DNA of 64,000 nt from a bacterium. GTDB lineage: Bacteria; Elusimicrobiota; Elusimicrobia; Elusimicrobiales; UBA9959. The translations under genes and the position numbers were made by a program. Positions 41,859 to 49,207 of this stretch are shown in pieces. The notes below the pieces were generated by a model, which had not been told where the DNA came from, did no database searches, and was given only the letters and a program-made list of their open reading frames with translations. The stretch lies in assembly GCA_021811315.1 (NCBI GenBank), contig JAJZPF010000004.1, positions 1 to 64,000 of the forward strand, given 5' to 3'. Numbering within the stretch: position 1 is the stretch's first letter; every line of letters begins with the position of its first letter.

Positions 41859-43064
41859 TTACTTGCCGTTCACCAGCTGATTCACCGCGGGGGAGGTACC
41901 GCTGTTGGTCAGCGGGGCCACCGGCACGGTCACGGTCATGTCCGTGAACACGGGGATGTCGGTCAGGTCTACGCTCTTGCCGGGCGCGCCGGGGATGGTC
42001 TGCGTCGTGCAGTGTATGGAGCCGCCGGAGACTATGCTGTCGTCGGAGAGCACGGGCACCACGGCGTAGCCGGCTGACTCGTAGGCGGCCTTGGCGCTGG
42101 CCTCCTCGGTGGAGTTGGAATAGGACGGGATGATCGCTACGTTGTTGACCACCAGCGAGTTGGTATAAGTATACCAGGCGTCGGTATACCAGCCTTTCAC
42201 GGGGATGACCTTGTAGGGCTGGCCATTGGGGGCCTTGTTGCTCTTGAACCACTCTATCGCCTTCGCGGAGTTGCTCTTGAAAGGCTCGGTATCGGCCACG
42301 GAGACCAGGATAGTGTTGTCGTTGAGCAGCTTCAGGAACATGTCGATGTGGCCGGTTCCGTCGGCGGGATCGCCGGGGTAGCCGGCATAGTCGAAGGTGA
42401 CTATCTTCTTGACCTTAAGATAGTTCTTAAGGTGCGTGTTGACCTGGTCCTCGCTCATATTGGAGTTCCAGATATAGATGCGCTTGGTCATGAACAGGGT
42501 TCCGGCGCTGTCCACCATCAGGTTGCCGCCGTCCATGATGATCGGCATGCCGTACACGCCGATGTTCTTGGCTTTGCCGATCACGCCGGGGACGGCGTCG
42601 TCGTTGCGGCGGTACTGGTAGTGGCGGTAGATGGAGTCGACGATCCCGGGCTTGCCGCCGGAGACGCCGAAAGGGCCGTAGTCGCGCATCCAGACGGTGT
42701 CGAGCGGAGCGCTGATCTGGGAATATTTGGAAGCGGGCACTCCGGAGATGGAGGAAGGCCCGCCCACGGCCCAGAGCTGGGCTTTGGCGGGACCGGTGAC
42801 GGCCTTGGCGATGCCGGTCAGCATGGGCGTGTAAGCGGCCCAGCCGACGGCGACCGCGCTGACGGGCTCGTATTCGGCCGGCATGCGGAAATCGGAAGGG
42901 GTCACGCCGCGGCGCGTGGGCGCCATGACGGGCGCTTTGCCGTCGGGCGTTTCACGGCTTTTGTCTATCCAGTTAGGAAGGGGTTTACCGAGGTCCAGGG
43001 CGAAGGCCCCGGTGGAGAGGAGGCTTAAGAAAGACAGCGCGAGTAATCCGTTGATTTTTTTCAT
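41859..43064 (-). CDS. Exported peptidylarginine/agmatine deiminase family protein
   Basis: 401 residues with a signal peptide (MKKINGLLAL...GAFA). Porphyromonas-type PAD/AguA fold: TVWMRDYGPFGV, IIMDGGNLMVDS, GTGHIDMFLKLL (catalytic His and Asp) and GGSIHCTTQ with nucleophile Cys352. It deiminates a free guanidine or a C-terminal arginine in the periplasm or outside. The cytosolic AguA that feeds putrescine synthesis has no signal peptide, so this is more likely the peptidylarginine type. Terminator in front of its stop. Confidence 0.85.
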   Translation of the reverse strand: MKKINGLLALSFLSLLSTGAFALDLGKPLPNWIDKSRETPDGKAPVMAPTRRGVTPSDFRMPAEYEPVSAVAVGWAAYTPMLTGIAKAVTGPAKAQLWAVGGPSSISGVPASKYSQISAPLDTVWMRDYGPFGVSGGKPGIVDSIYRHYQYRRNDDAVPGVIGKAKNIGVYGMPIIMDGGNLMVDSAGTLFMTKRIYIWNSNMSEDQVNTHLKNYLKVKKIVTFDYAGYPGDPADGTGHIDMFLKLLNDNTILVSVADTEPFKSNSAKAIEWFKSNKAPNGQPYKVIPVKGWYTDAWYTYTNSLVVNNVAIIPSYSNSTEEASAKAAYESAGYAVVPVLSDDSIVSGGSIHCTTQTIPGAPGKSVDLTDIPVFTDMTVTVPVAPLTNSGTSPAVNQLVNGK

Positions 43065-43197
43065 GCAAGGTCCGCCTTATAGTAGTTTTCCGAACTTACT
43101 TATTCTATCTGTTTAATTATACCGGCAAACAAGTTCTCCCGCACGGGCCTTAAGGGAAAAAACGGCCTGGGCCAAAAGGCCTAGGCGCGGGATAACT

Positions 43198-43226
43198 AAA
43201 AAGGCCCCCGGGAGCGGAGGCCTTTT
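43198..43226 (-). terminator. Terminator of the sigma factor operon
   Basis: On the minus strand, AAAAGGCC-TCCG pairs with CGG-GGCCTTTTT and ends in T. It lies 18 bp after the bactofilin-like gene's stop. Confidence 0.82.
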
Positions 43227-43244
43227 CATTACTCTTCCGAGGAA

Positions 43245-44363
43245 CTATTGCTGGACCGGAGGAGGAACCTGCTGCGGGGCGGGTTGCGCGGCGGCCGCAT
43301 GACCCTGGTTTCCCAGCCTGGTCGTCCAGGCCGCGCCAAGCCCAAGCATCGTTCCGAAGGCCAGCAGCATGAAGCCGATGAGGGAAAGCACCCCTCCCAC
43401 GAACGGGATGATCTTTCCGAAGAACATAAGCCCGGCCATAATAGCGTAGCCGGCGGCTACTTTGCCCGGCAGGCCCGCGGGGCCGGTCTTCTTTATGCCC
43501 TCGAAGAACCTGCCCTGGAGGATCACGCTGAAGGCGCTGAGGCCCAGCACGGCGGCGGCCGCGTAAAGCATTAGCGCGAAAGGTACCAGCGGTATACCGA
43601 GGACCGAAACGAGCATCATCAGCATCCCGGGGAAAAAGCCCATTACCATCAGCGCCCCGATGCCGCAGGCCCGCCACATATCGCCGGAGATGACGGCGCG
43701 GGCGTTCTCCACGTTCTTCGGGAAGAATACGGCCGGGAGCACCAGGAGCAGCGCGCCGGTGGCGAGCATCGAAAAGAAGACCAGCAGGCCGATCCCCACA
43801 AAGCCGCCGACCATCCAGGGGCTCACCCCTTCCTCGCGGTTGCCGGCGTAGCGCGCCAGCCTGAGGACGCGCGGCAGCACTTTGCGGGCCGCCCCGATAT
43901 CGAAGCTGCTCACCTCGCCCTTATGGACGGCCTTTTCGCCTTTAACGAATGAGCCGCCCATCACGGAAATGTCGCCGACTATTTCCCCCGCCCCTGAAAG
44001 ATTCACGCCGCCGCCCACGCTCGCCACGTCGCCGGTGACCTTGCCGCTGATGGAGACCGGGCCGCCTACGCTCGCGAGGTCGCCGTTCACGGAACCGGGG
44101 ACGAAGACCGAGCCGCCGATAGCGACCAGGTCGCCCAGGAGCTGGCCGTTGACGGTTATGGAGGCTCCCCCCACTGAAACGGCGTCGCCGTCCAGAACCC
44201 CGTTCACGGTTATCGATCTATCGGTGGCCACGTCGCCGCGCACGGTCTGCCCTTTCTCCACGAGCACGTCCTCGTGAAGGAGCTCCTGGCGCCTGGCTTG
44301 GGCCGTCTGGCCCAGGCCGGCCAGGGCCAGCGCGAGCAATATGTATTTATTGATATTCTTCAT
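43245..44363 (-). CDS. Bactofilin-like beta-solenoid membrane protein
   Basis: 372 residues: signal peptide (to about TAQA), then a right-handed beta-helix made of GDAVSVGGASITVNG-LLGDLVAIGG-type repeats (about 35-145), as in polymer-forming bactofilin/DUF583 modules. Four to five transmembrane helices follow (about 185-340) and a Gln/Pro-rich tail. It is the third gene of the ECF sigma operon, where it could be the effector or the envelope sensor. The topology puts the repeats outside the cytoplasm. Confidence 0.8.
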   Translation of the reverse strand: MKNINKYILLALALAGLGQTAQARRQELLHEDVLVEKGQTVRGDVATDRSITVNGVLDGDAVSVGGASITVNGQLLGDLVAIGGSVFVPGSVNGDLASVGGPVSISGKVTGDVASVGGGVNLSGAGEIVGDISVMGGSFVKGEKAVHKGEVSSFDIGAARKVLPRVLRLARYAGNREEGVSPWMVGGFVGIGLLVFFSMLATGALLLVLPAVFFPKNVENARAVISGDMWRACGIGALMVMGFFPGMLMMLVSVLGIPLVPFALMLYAAAAVLGLSAFSVILQGRFFEGIKKTGPAGLPGKVAAGYAIMAGLMFFGKIIPFVGGVLSLIGFMLLAFGTMLGLGAAWTTRLGNQGHAAAAQPAPQQVPPPVQQ

Positions 44364-44385
44364 AATCCTTTTCCTCCCTGACTTT

Positions 44386-44847
44386 TCAGATCCCCTGGCG
44401 GACAGGGCGCGCGCTCTTCGAAAGCGCGGCTATGGCCGCCGAACAGAACAAAACAGCGAAGCCTATTTCATACCAGGCCGGAAGCCAGGCCGAAGCGGCG
44501 GAGAGCATCTCCGAAGCGAACGAAGCCGCCGCCGCGAGTTTCGACAGCAGGAGCGCGGCCCTCGCGGCCGTGAAAGCGAGAGCCCGGGAAAAGCCGCCGG
44601 GCTGTATCGCCAGGGCCGCCAGCTCGCCAAGGTTGGCGTACAGAATTCTTGCCGAAACAAAAGCGAGGGCGGAGACCCAGGCGGTCAGCGTTAAACCGGC
44701 TGTCTTCAAGAGGCCCGCGTACCAGGGCTGTGGCGCCACAGCGGCTATTCCAGCCATTACTCTCGCGCCGAAGCCCTCCGGGGACCTGCGGTAAGGCAGG
44801 GCCGCTATCGCTCTGGCTATAAGTTCGTCCGTCTGGTCAGGTTTCAT
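44386..44847 (-). CDS. Membrane protein, candidate anti-sigma factor
   Basis: 153 residues. The first about 40 are soluble (LIARAIAALPYRRSPEGFGARVM) and match the position of an anti-sigma domain, but lack the HxxxCxxC zinc motif. Three hydrophobic segments follow. It starts 63 bp after the ECF sigma gene stop, where anti-sigma genes usually sit. Function is inferred from place and topology. The palindrome at 44858 lies in the gap. Confidence 0.62.
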   Translation of the reverse strand: MKPDQTDELIARAIAALPYRRSPEGFGARVMAGIAAVAPQPWYAGLLKTAGLTLTAWVSALAFVSARILYANLGELAALAIQPGGFSRALAFTAARAALLLSKLAAAASFASEMLSAASAWLPAWYEIGFAVLFCSAAIAALSKSARPVRQGI

Positions 44848-44857
44848 ATCTCTTCCT

Positions 44858-44878
44858 ATCGAGGCTCAACCTCAATAA
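44858..44878. repeat. Copy of the 21-bp palindrome
   Basis: TATCGAGGCTCAACCTCAATA is the reverse complement of 17658-17678 with one mismatch. It lies between the ECF sigma gene and its presumed anti-sigma gene. Confidence 0.7.
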
Positions 44879-44909
44879 CCGCCGCTCTCTGGTAATACGG
44901 GGCAGGCGC

Positions 44910-45464
44910 CTAAAAGGTTGCGCCCGCTTCCCTGTAAAGCTTGACTTTCATTAACTCCCGCCCGCGGAACAGCCTGGCCTTCACCGTGCCCTCCGGCGCG
45001 CCAAGGACGCGGGCTATTTCCGAGGAGCCCATATTTTCTTTATAGGCCAGCAGGAGCACTTCGCTGTACAAGGGCGGCAGAGAAGCCAGCATGGCCTCTA
45101 TGCGTTCTGAAGCTATCGAGTCCTCCACTTTGAGCTCTACCCCGGCCGAGCGGTCGGGCAGATCGGGAAAGTCCTCGGTGTCCAGCGAGACGGTCTTGTT
45201 CCCGGCCCGCAGCGCGTCCATGCAGGCATTGTGGGCGACGCGGAACAGCCAGGAGGAGAAAGGGTAGGCGGAATTATAGGAAGAGAGGCCGCGGAAAGCT
45301 TTTACGAAGGCCTCCTGCGCCGCTTCTTCGGCGGCGACAGGGTCCTTAAGAAGGCGGAGGGCGAAACTGTAGATCCTGTCCTGGTAAATATCAAGGATGC
45401 CGGCGAAAGCGGAAGTGTCCCCCCCGAGGCAGCGCAGGACCAGCTCTTTTTCGGCTTCAGGCAT
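44910..45464 (-). CDS. ECF-family RNA polymerase sigma factor
   Basis: 184 residues, sigma region 2 (about 20-85: DRIYSFALRLLKDPVAAEEAAQEAFVKAFRGL) and region 4 (about 125-178: LASLPPLYSEVLLLAYKENMGSSEIARVLGAPEGTVKARLFRGRE). No region 3. Group is RpoE-like by eye. It heads the operon with the membrane protein and the bactofilin-like protein. Its target promoter could not be spotted. Confidence 0.93.
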   Translation of the reverse strand: MPEAEKELVLRCLGGDTSAFAGILDIYQDRIYSFALRLLKDPVAAEEAAQEAFVKAFRGLSSYNSAYPFSSWLFRVAHNACMDALRAGNKTVSLDTEDFPDLPDRSAGVELKVEDSIASERIEAMLASLPPLYSEVLLLAYKENMGSSEIARVLGAPEGTVKARLFRGRELMKVKLYREAGATF

Positions 45465-45501
45465 TATTATTATTACGCGCGGCTGGGGCTTTTGGTTTCA
45501 T

Positions 45502-47475
45502 CTACGGTTCGCAGAGGAAGGCGGTTATCGGTTTTGCCTTGCCTTTGAGCGCCACCACTTTTTCCGAGGCGGAGCCGAAGACGGAGCCGGCCTCGGCGTA
45601 GACGCCGGCGGACACAAGAACCTTGCCCGGCTCGCAATTGCTCTCAAGGCGCTGGGCCGTATTCACGGCGTCACCGATGAAGGTGTATTCCCGGCGGTTC
45701 TCCGCGCCCACGTTAGCGCGCACGGCGCGGCCGCCGTTCAGGCCGATGCGGACATCGAAAGGGTTCCCCTTCGTTTTCAGTTCCCTGAAAAGGAGCAGGA
45801 TGGCCCTGGCCGCGGCCACGGCCTCTTTAGCCGAGCTGAAGCAGGCGAAAATGCAGTCGCCGATGAATTTATCCACGTCGCCGCCGTATTTGTAGATAAG
45901 GCCGGTGGCCGGGGCGAAGATCTCGTTAAGGGCCCTCACGACTTCGGCGGAGCTATGCGCCTCGGAGTAGGGCGTGAACCCTTTCACGTCCATGAACATG
46001 AAGACGCCGGTAAATTCCGCGTCCTTCAGCTCCTGGCCGCCAGCCGAGGCTACGGCGCCCACCTCTTTCCAGACCCCGTGCGGGGTATAGGCGTGGATCA
46101 TCTCGTGCTGGCGGCGCAGCAGCTCGCCGTCCTTGTAGGATTTCCGGCTCAGGTTGGCCAGGAAGCTCTCGGTCGCGTCCAGCATTTCCTCGCTGCGGTC
46201 CAGCAGCGCTTTTTCCGCCCCCGCGGCCTGCGTTTCCGAGCGCCTTTCTTTCGGCACCGAGAATTCGACCATGCCGTCCCCGTAAAGGGCCATCAGGGCG
46301 ACGGTGGTGGTATGGTAGGACGAGCCGCAGAAGCCCGCCGGGGCGCAGCTGTTCAGCCAGGGCACTATCTCCCCGCCGGAGTAGAAGCCGAACACCGGAA
46401 CCGCCTTGCCGAAAACCGAGCGCACCGCGTCCACCTCGTCGTTCTCACGGCTGTGCAGGATATGCGAGCGCGAGCAGCAGCTTACCATGAAGACCAGGGC
46501 CGGCTTTTTGCCGGGATTTGCAGCGGCGCATTCTTTGGCGGCGGCGCGGGCGCCCTCCACCAGGCTCAGGCGGCTGGCCTGGATCAGGCGGACTTTTTTT
46601 CCCTGCAGCTCCTCGGCGGGGAAATAGCGGATGGAGCCTTTTTTGAGGTCGCAGGAGACCGGCAGTTTTATATGCGTCTTCCCGGAGCCGGGCGCGGCCA
46701 TGGAGAACCCGTAGCGCTGCACCATCAGCTCGAAAAATTTATCCCCGGCGTCCCGCCCCAGGAACTGCCTGTAAAATTCTATGACCGGCAAGCCGTTCAC
46801 TTCGAAGACCTCGGGGCCTTCGGCGCGGGTTATCTCGAGCTCCCCGCCCACCGGCTCCCAGCCGTGGCCGTAGCCGAAAGCGAGTTTGGCGCCGGCGGGC
46901 AGCTCCAGCGCGGCCAGGCGGGCGCCGGTCTTCGAGAGCTCGCAGCCGCAGAACTGGTAATTGGTCCAGAAATCGGGGTGGTTCATGCCCAGGTCGTACC
47001 GCCCGCAGGTAAGGCCGCCGAAAACCGGCACGGGGCCGAGTTTTTCCCCAAGCGCGTCAAGCATAAGCTGCTCGTAGCCGGTGGTTATGGAGCCGAACAG
47101 CAGGGCGAGGTTTTGGGCTTCGGGGTCGGGTTGGGGGATGCCGGAGGCCAGGGCCAGGCCGGTCTTCCTGCAGTCTTTGAAAGCCTCGGAAACGCTGAAA
47201 GAAGTTTTAAGCCCGGCACCGGAAATAAGCAGCACCGCAACGCTGTTCTTCGTAACCCCGGCATTGGTGATCTCGGCGTAGCAGGAGCCGCCGGTGAGGA
47301 TGGCCGGGTCGAGATGCCGGCAGAGCGCCTCGTGCACTTTTTCCTGGTCCAGGTGTATGGAGGCGAAAGCCACCGCCAGGCCGGGGTCGGGCACGGTCCT
47401 GAGCGCCTGTTTTACCGCTTCCTCGGCGGCCTTTCCCGGGTCTTTATCCAGGCCCAGCCCTATAGCTATCTTCAT
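45502..47475 (-). CDS. FIST sensor domain fused to class III nucleotide cyclase
   Basis: 657 residues. The N-terminal 380 residues are FIST_N and FIST_C sensory domains (AIGLGLDKDPGKAAEEA ... TGGSCYAEI ... CCSRSHIL). A helical linker leads to the catalytic domain at about 480-640: FMFMDVKGFTPYSE and KFIGDCIFACF carry the two metal-binding Asp; IGDAVNTAQRLES has the Asn and Arg for transition state. Makes cAMP or cGMP in response to a small ligand. The start at 47475 is chosen because the longer frame adds a non-domain extension that overlaps the divergent promoter region. Confidence 0.9.
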   Translation of the reverse strand: MKIAIGLGLDKDPGKAAEEAVKQALRTVPDPGLAVAFASIHLDQEKVHEALCRHLDPAILTGGSCYAEITNAGVTKNSVAVLLISGAGLKTSFSVSEAFKDCRKTGLALASGIPQPDPEAQNLALLFGSITTGYEQLMLDALGEKLGPVPVFGGLTCGRYDLGMNHPDFWTNYQFCGCELSKTGARLAALELPAGAKLAFGYGHGWEPVGGELEITRAEGPEVFEVNGLPVIEFYRQFLGRDAGDKFFELMVQRYGFSMAAPGSGKTHIKLPVSCDLKKGSIRYFPAEELQGKKVRLIQASRLSLVEGARAAAKECAAANPGKKPALVFMVSCCSRSHILHSRENDEVDAVRSVFGKAVPVFGFYSGGEIVPWLNSCAPAGFCGSSYHTTTVALMALYGDGMVEFSVPKERRSETQAAGAEKALLDRSEEMLDATESFLANLSRKSYKDGELLRRQHEMIHAYTPHGVWKEVGAVASAGGQELKDAEFTGVFMFMDVKGFTPYSEAHSSAEVVRALNEIFAPATGLIYKYGGDVDKFIGDCIFACFSSAKEAVAAARAILLLFRELKTKGNPFDVRIGLNGGRAVRANVGAENRREYTFIGDAVNTAQRLESNCEPGKVLVSAGVYAEAGSVFGSASEKVVALKGKAKPITAFLCEP

Positions 47476-47616
47476 ATCTGAAATTGTAACAAAAACGCGG
47501 CCGCCGGGCGGCTTCCCTTTATTTACGCCGGAGCCGGCCGGAAACGGCCGCGCCGCCCCCGCCCCGTGATATACTATAAGCTTCGGACTATCCAACAAAG
47601 AAGAAACAGGAACGAT

Positions 47617-48297
47617 ATGTGCTTTTCAGCCGGAGCGAGTTTCACCGCGAGCGCGCTGCTTACGGTAGTGGGCACGCAGACTTTGAAAGAAGTCCACAAG
47701 CCTTCCCAGGCGGTTTTCTCCTGCATAACTTTGTTCTTCGCTTTCCAGCAATTCACCGAGGGCGTCCTCTGGACGGTCATTCCGGGCGCGGCGTATCCCG
47801 GGCTGCAAAAGACGGCCACCTATATTTTCCTGGTAATGGCGGAATTCATCTGGCCTATACTCATACCGCTTTCCGTGCTGCTGATGGAAGAAAAGAAAAG
47901 GCAGAAAAGGATCCTGGCGGCGCTGCTGGCGGCGGGCGCGGGGATAGCGCTGTTCTATCTGCGCCACATCATGACTTACGACCTGCACGCCGAGATAAGC
48001 GGCCGGCACATTATCTATAAAAGCGCCGTCCTGCATCCTTTCGGCAAGATCCCCACCCTGATCTACCTGGTCCCGACCCTGGTCCCGTTCTTCGTCTCCA
48101 GCCTTAAGCGGGCGTATATCATGGGGATTATAATGTTCTTGTCGTTCGTAGTCTCGGCCGTGGCTTACAGGGAGTACCTGACCTCCGTCTGGTGCTTTTT
48201 CGCGGCCGTGATGAGCTTCGTGATCTATTACATTATCCGCGACTCGAGGAAAAGCACTTTCCTGAAGCCGGTCGCGGATGCCGTCAAAAGCATCTAA
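47617..48297 (+). CDS. DUF6629-type multipass membrane protein
   Basis: 226 residues beginning MCFSAGASFTASALL, the hallmark start of this family, with seven hydrophobic segments. AACAGGAACGAT precedes the ATG at 47617; the earlier in-frame start has no ribosome-binding site. Function is unknown. Divergent from the FIST-cyclase gene. Confidence 0.78.
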   Translation: MCFSAGASFTASALLTVVGTQTLKEVHKPSQAVFSCITLFFAFQQFTEGVLWTVIPGAAYPGLQKTATYIFLVMAEFIWPILIPLSVLLMEEKKRQKRILAALLAAGAGIALFYLRHIMTYDLHAEISGRHIIYKSAVLHPFGKIPTLIYLVPTLVPFFVSSLKRAYIMGIIMFLSFVVSAVAYREYLTSVWCFFAAVMSFVIYYIIRDSRKSTFLKPVADAVKSI

Positions 48298-48319
48298 GAT
48301 ATATCCTGCGGACTATTGC

Positions 48320-48955
48320 TTAAGGCCAGGGCGGGAACGTGAATTTCTCGCCTTGTTTTTTCTGAAGGGAGAGCTGGATATATTGCTCTTCGCCAGCCGT
48401 CGGCGGCGGCGCCTGGAGGCTCGTTTCGCGGGTCGGCCGCAGCGAGAACATTGAGCGGTCCCGGGCGTTTTCAAGCAGCCTCTCTATTTTGGCCCGATGC
48501 CGCTTCTCCGCAAAATTTTGCGGTGTTTTAAACCCTGCGGCATATGCCTTAATGTCCTTACAGGCGTACTGCGTCGCTTTGGAGAACTCCCTGTCGCCGG
48601 GATATTCCTTACAATTGCCGCTGAACCTGGAGCAAAGCTTGCCATAGTCGCCGCGCATCCTTAAACGCATATTCGTTTCGACCAGGTCAGGAGCGGGCGC
48701 CGGTTTCCCGCCGGCCCTCTGATGGGCGGACAGATCGTTCACCAGGTCCCAGAGCGCCCAATAGGCGGCCGCGGAATTGTTTACGGCCCCGTTGACCGCG
48801 GGCAGCACGGCCTGCCTTGAAACAAGCGAGATGTCCTTCGCAAAACCTTCCGCCTGTTCGCGGGTCATCCCGCTTTTATTTTCCTCCGCCCGGACCGCCG
48901 CCGGGACAAAGCATACAAGCGCGGTAAACGCCGTTAAAATCACATAGTTCCTCAT
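48320..48955 (-). CDS. Hypothetical secreted protein
   Basis: 211 residues with a signal peptide (to about VRAEE). The rest is mainly helical with four Cys (two in CSRFSGNC, one in YACKD), a possible disulfide-stabilised helical bundle. Not recognised. It is separated by one base from a short upstream frame (48957-49157) that may belong to the same unit. Confidence 0.6.
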   Translation of the reverse strand: MRNYVILTAFTALVCFVPAAVRAEENKSGMTREQAEGFAKDISLVSRQAVLPAVNGAVNNSAAAYWALWDLVNDLSAHQRAGGKPAPAPDLVETNMRLRMRGDYGKLCSRFSGNCKEYPGDREFSKATQYACKDIKAYAAGFKTPQNFAEKRHRAKIERLLENARDRSMFSLRPTRETSLQAPPPTAGEEQYIQLSLQKKQGEKFTFPPWP

Positions 48956-48956
48956 T

Positions 48957-49157
48957 TTACTCCAACCTCGCGGCCAGCGGGGCCAGTATCATTTTCGACA
49001 GCAGGAACCCGAAGAACAGGCCCGTCAGGGCCGCCCCGGAATGTTTGATCGCAGTCGTCCGGCAACGCGGTCTTGAGCTTGTTAAGGAGATACCTCCCCC
49101 GGCATTAATGCCGTAAACCCTGTCCCCCAAAGCCGAATCCGGAATTACGATGCTCAT
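48957..49157 (-). CDS. Possible small membrane protein
   Basis: 66 residues with one C-terminal hydrophobic segment (ALTGLFFGFLLSKMILAPLAA). The stop codon is one base from the ATG of the secreted protein, which suggests coupling. No clear ribosome-binding site and no family, so it could be a chance frame. Confidence 0.28.
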   Translation of the reverse strand: MSIVIPDSALGDRVYGINAGGGISLTSSRPRCRTTAIKHSGAALTGLFFGFLLSKMILAPLAARLE

Positions 49158-49207
49158 ATAAAATTAGGAAGATAGTAAACAGCGTCCCATACCCCCCTAC
49201 GTTCCTT

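Noticed and set aside
45397-47481. 694-codon frame antisense to the FIST-cyclase
   Set aside because: Composition-driven shadow of a strongly supported gene.
47566-47616. Upstream start for the DUF6629 gene
   Set aside because: The family begins at MCFSA; the 17 extra codons lack a ribosome-binding site.
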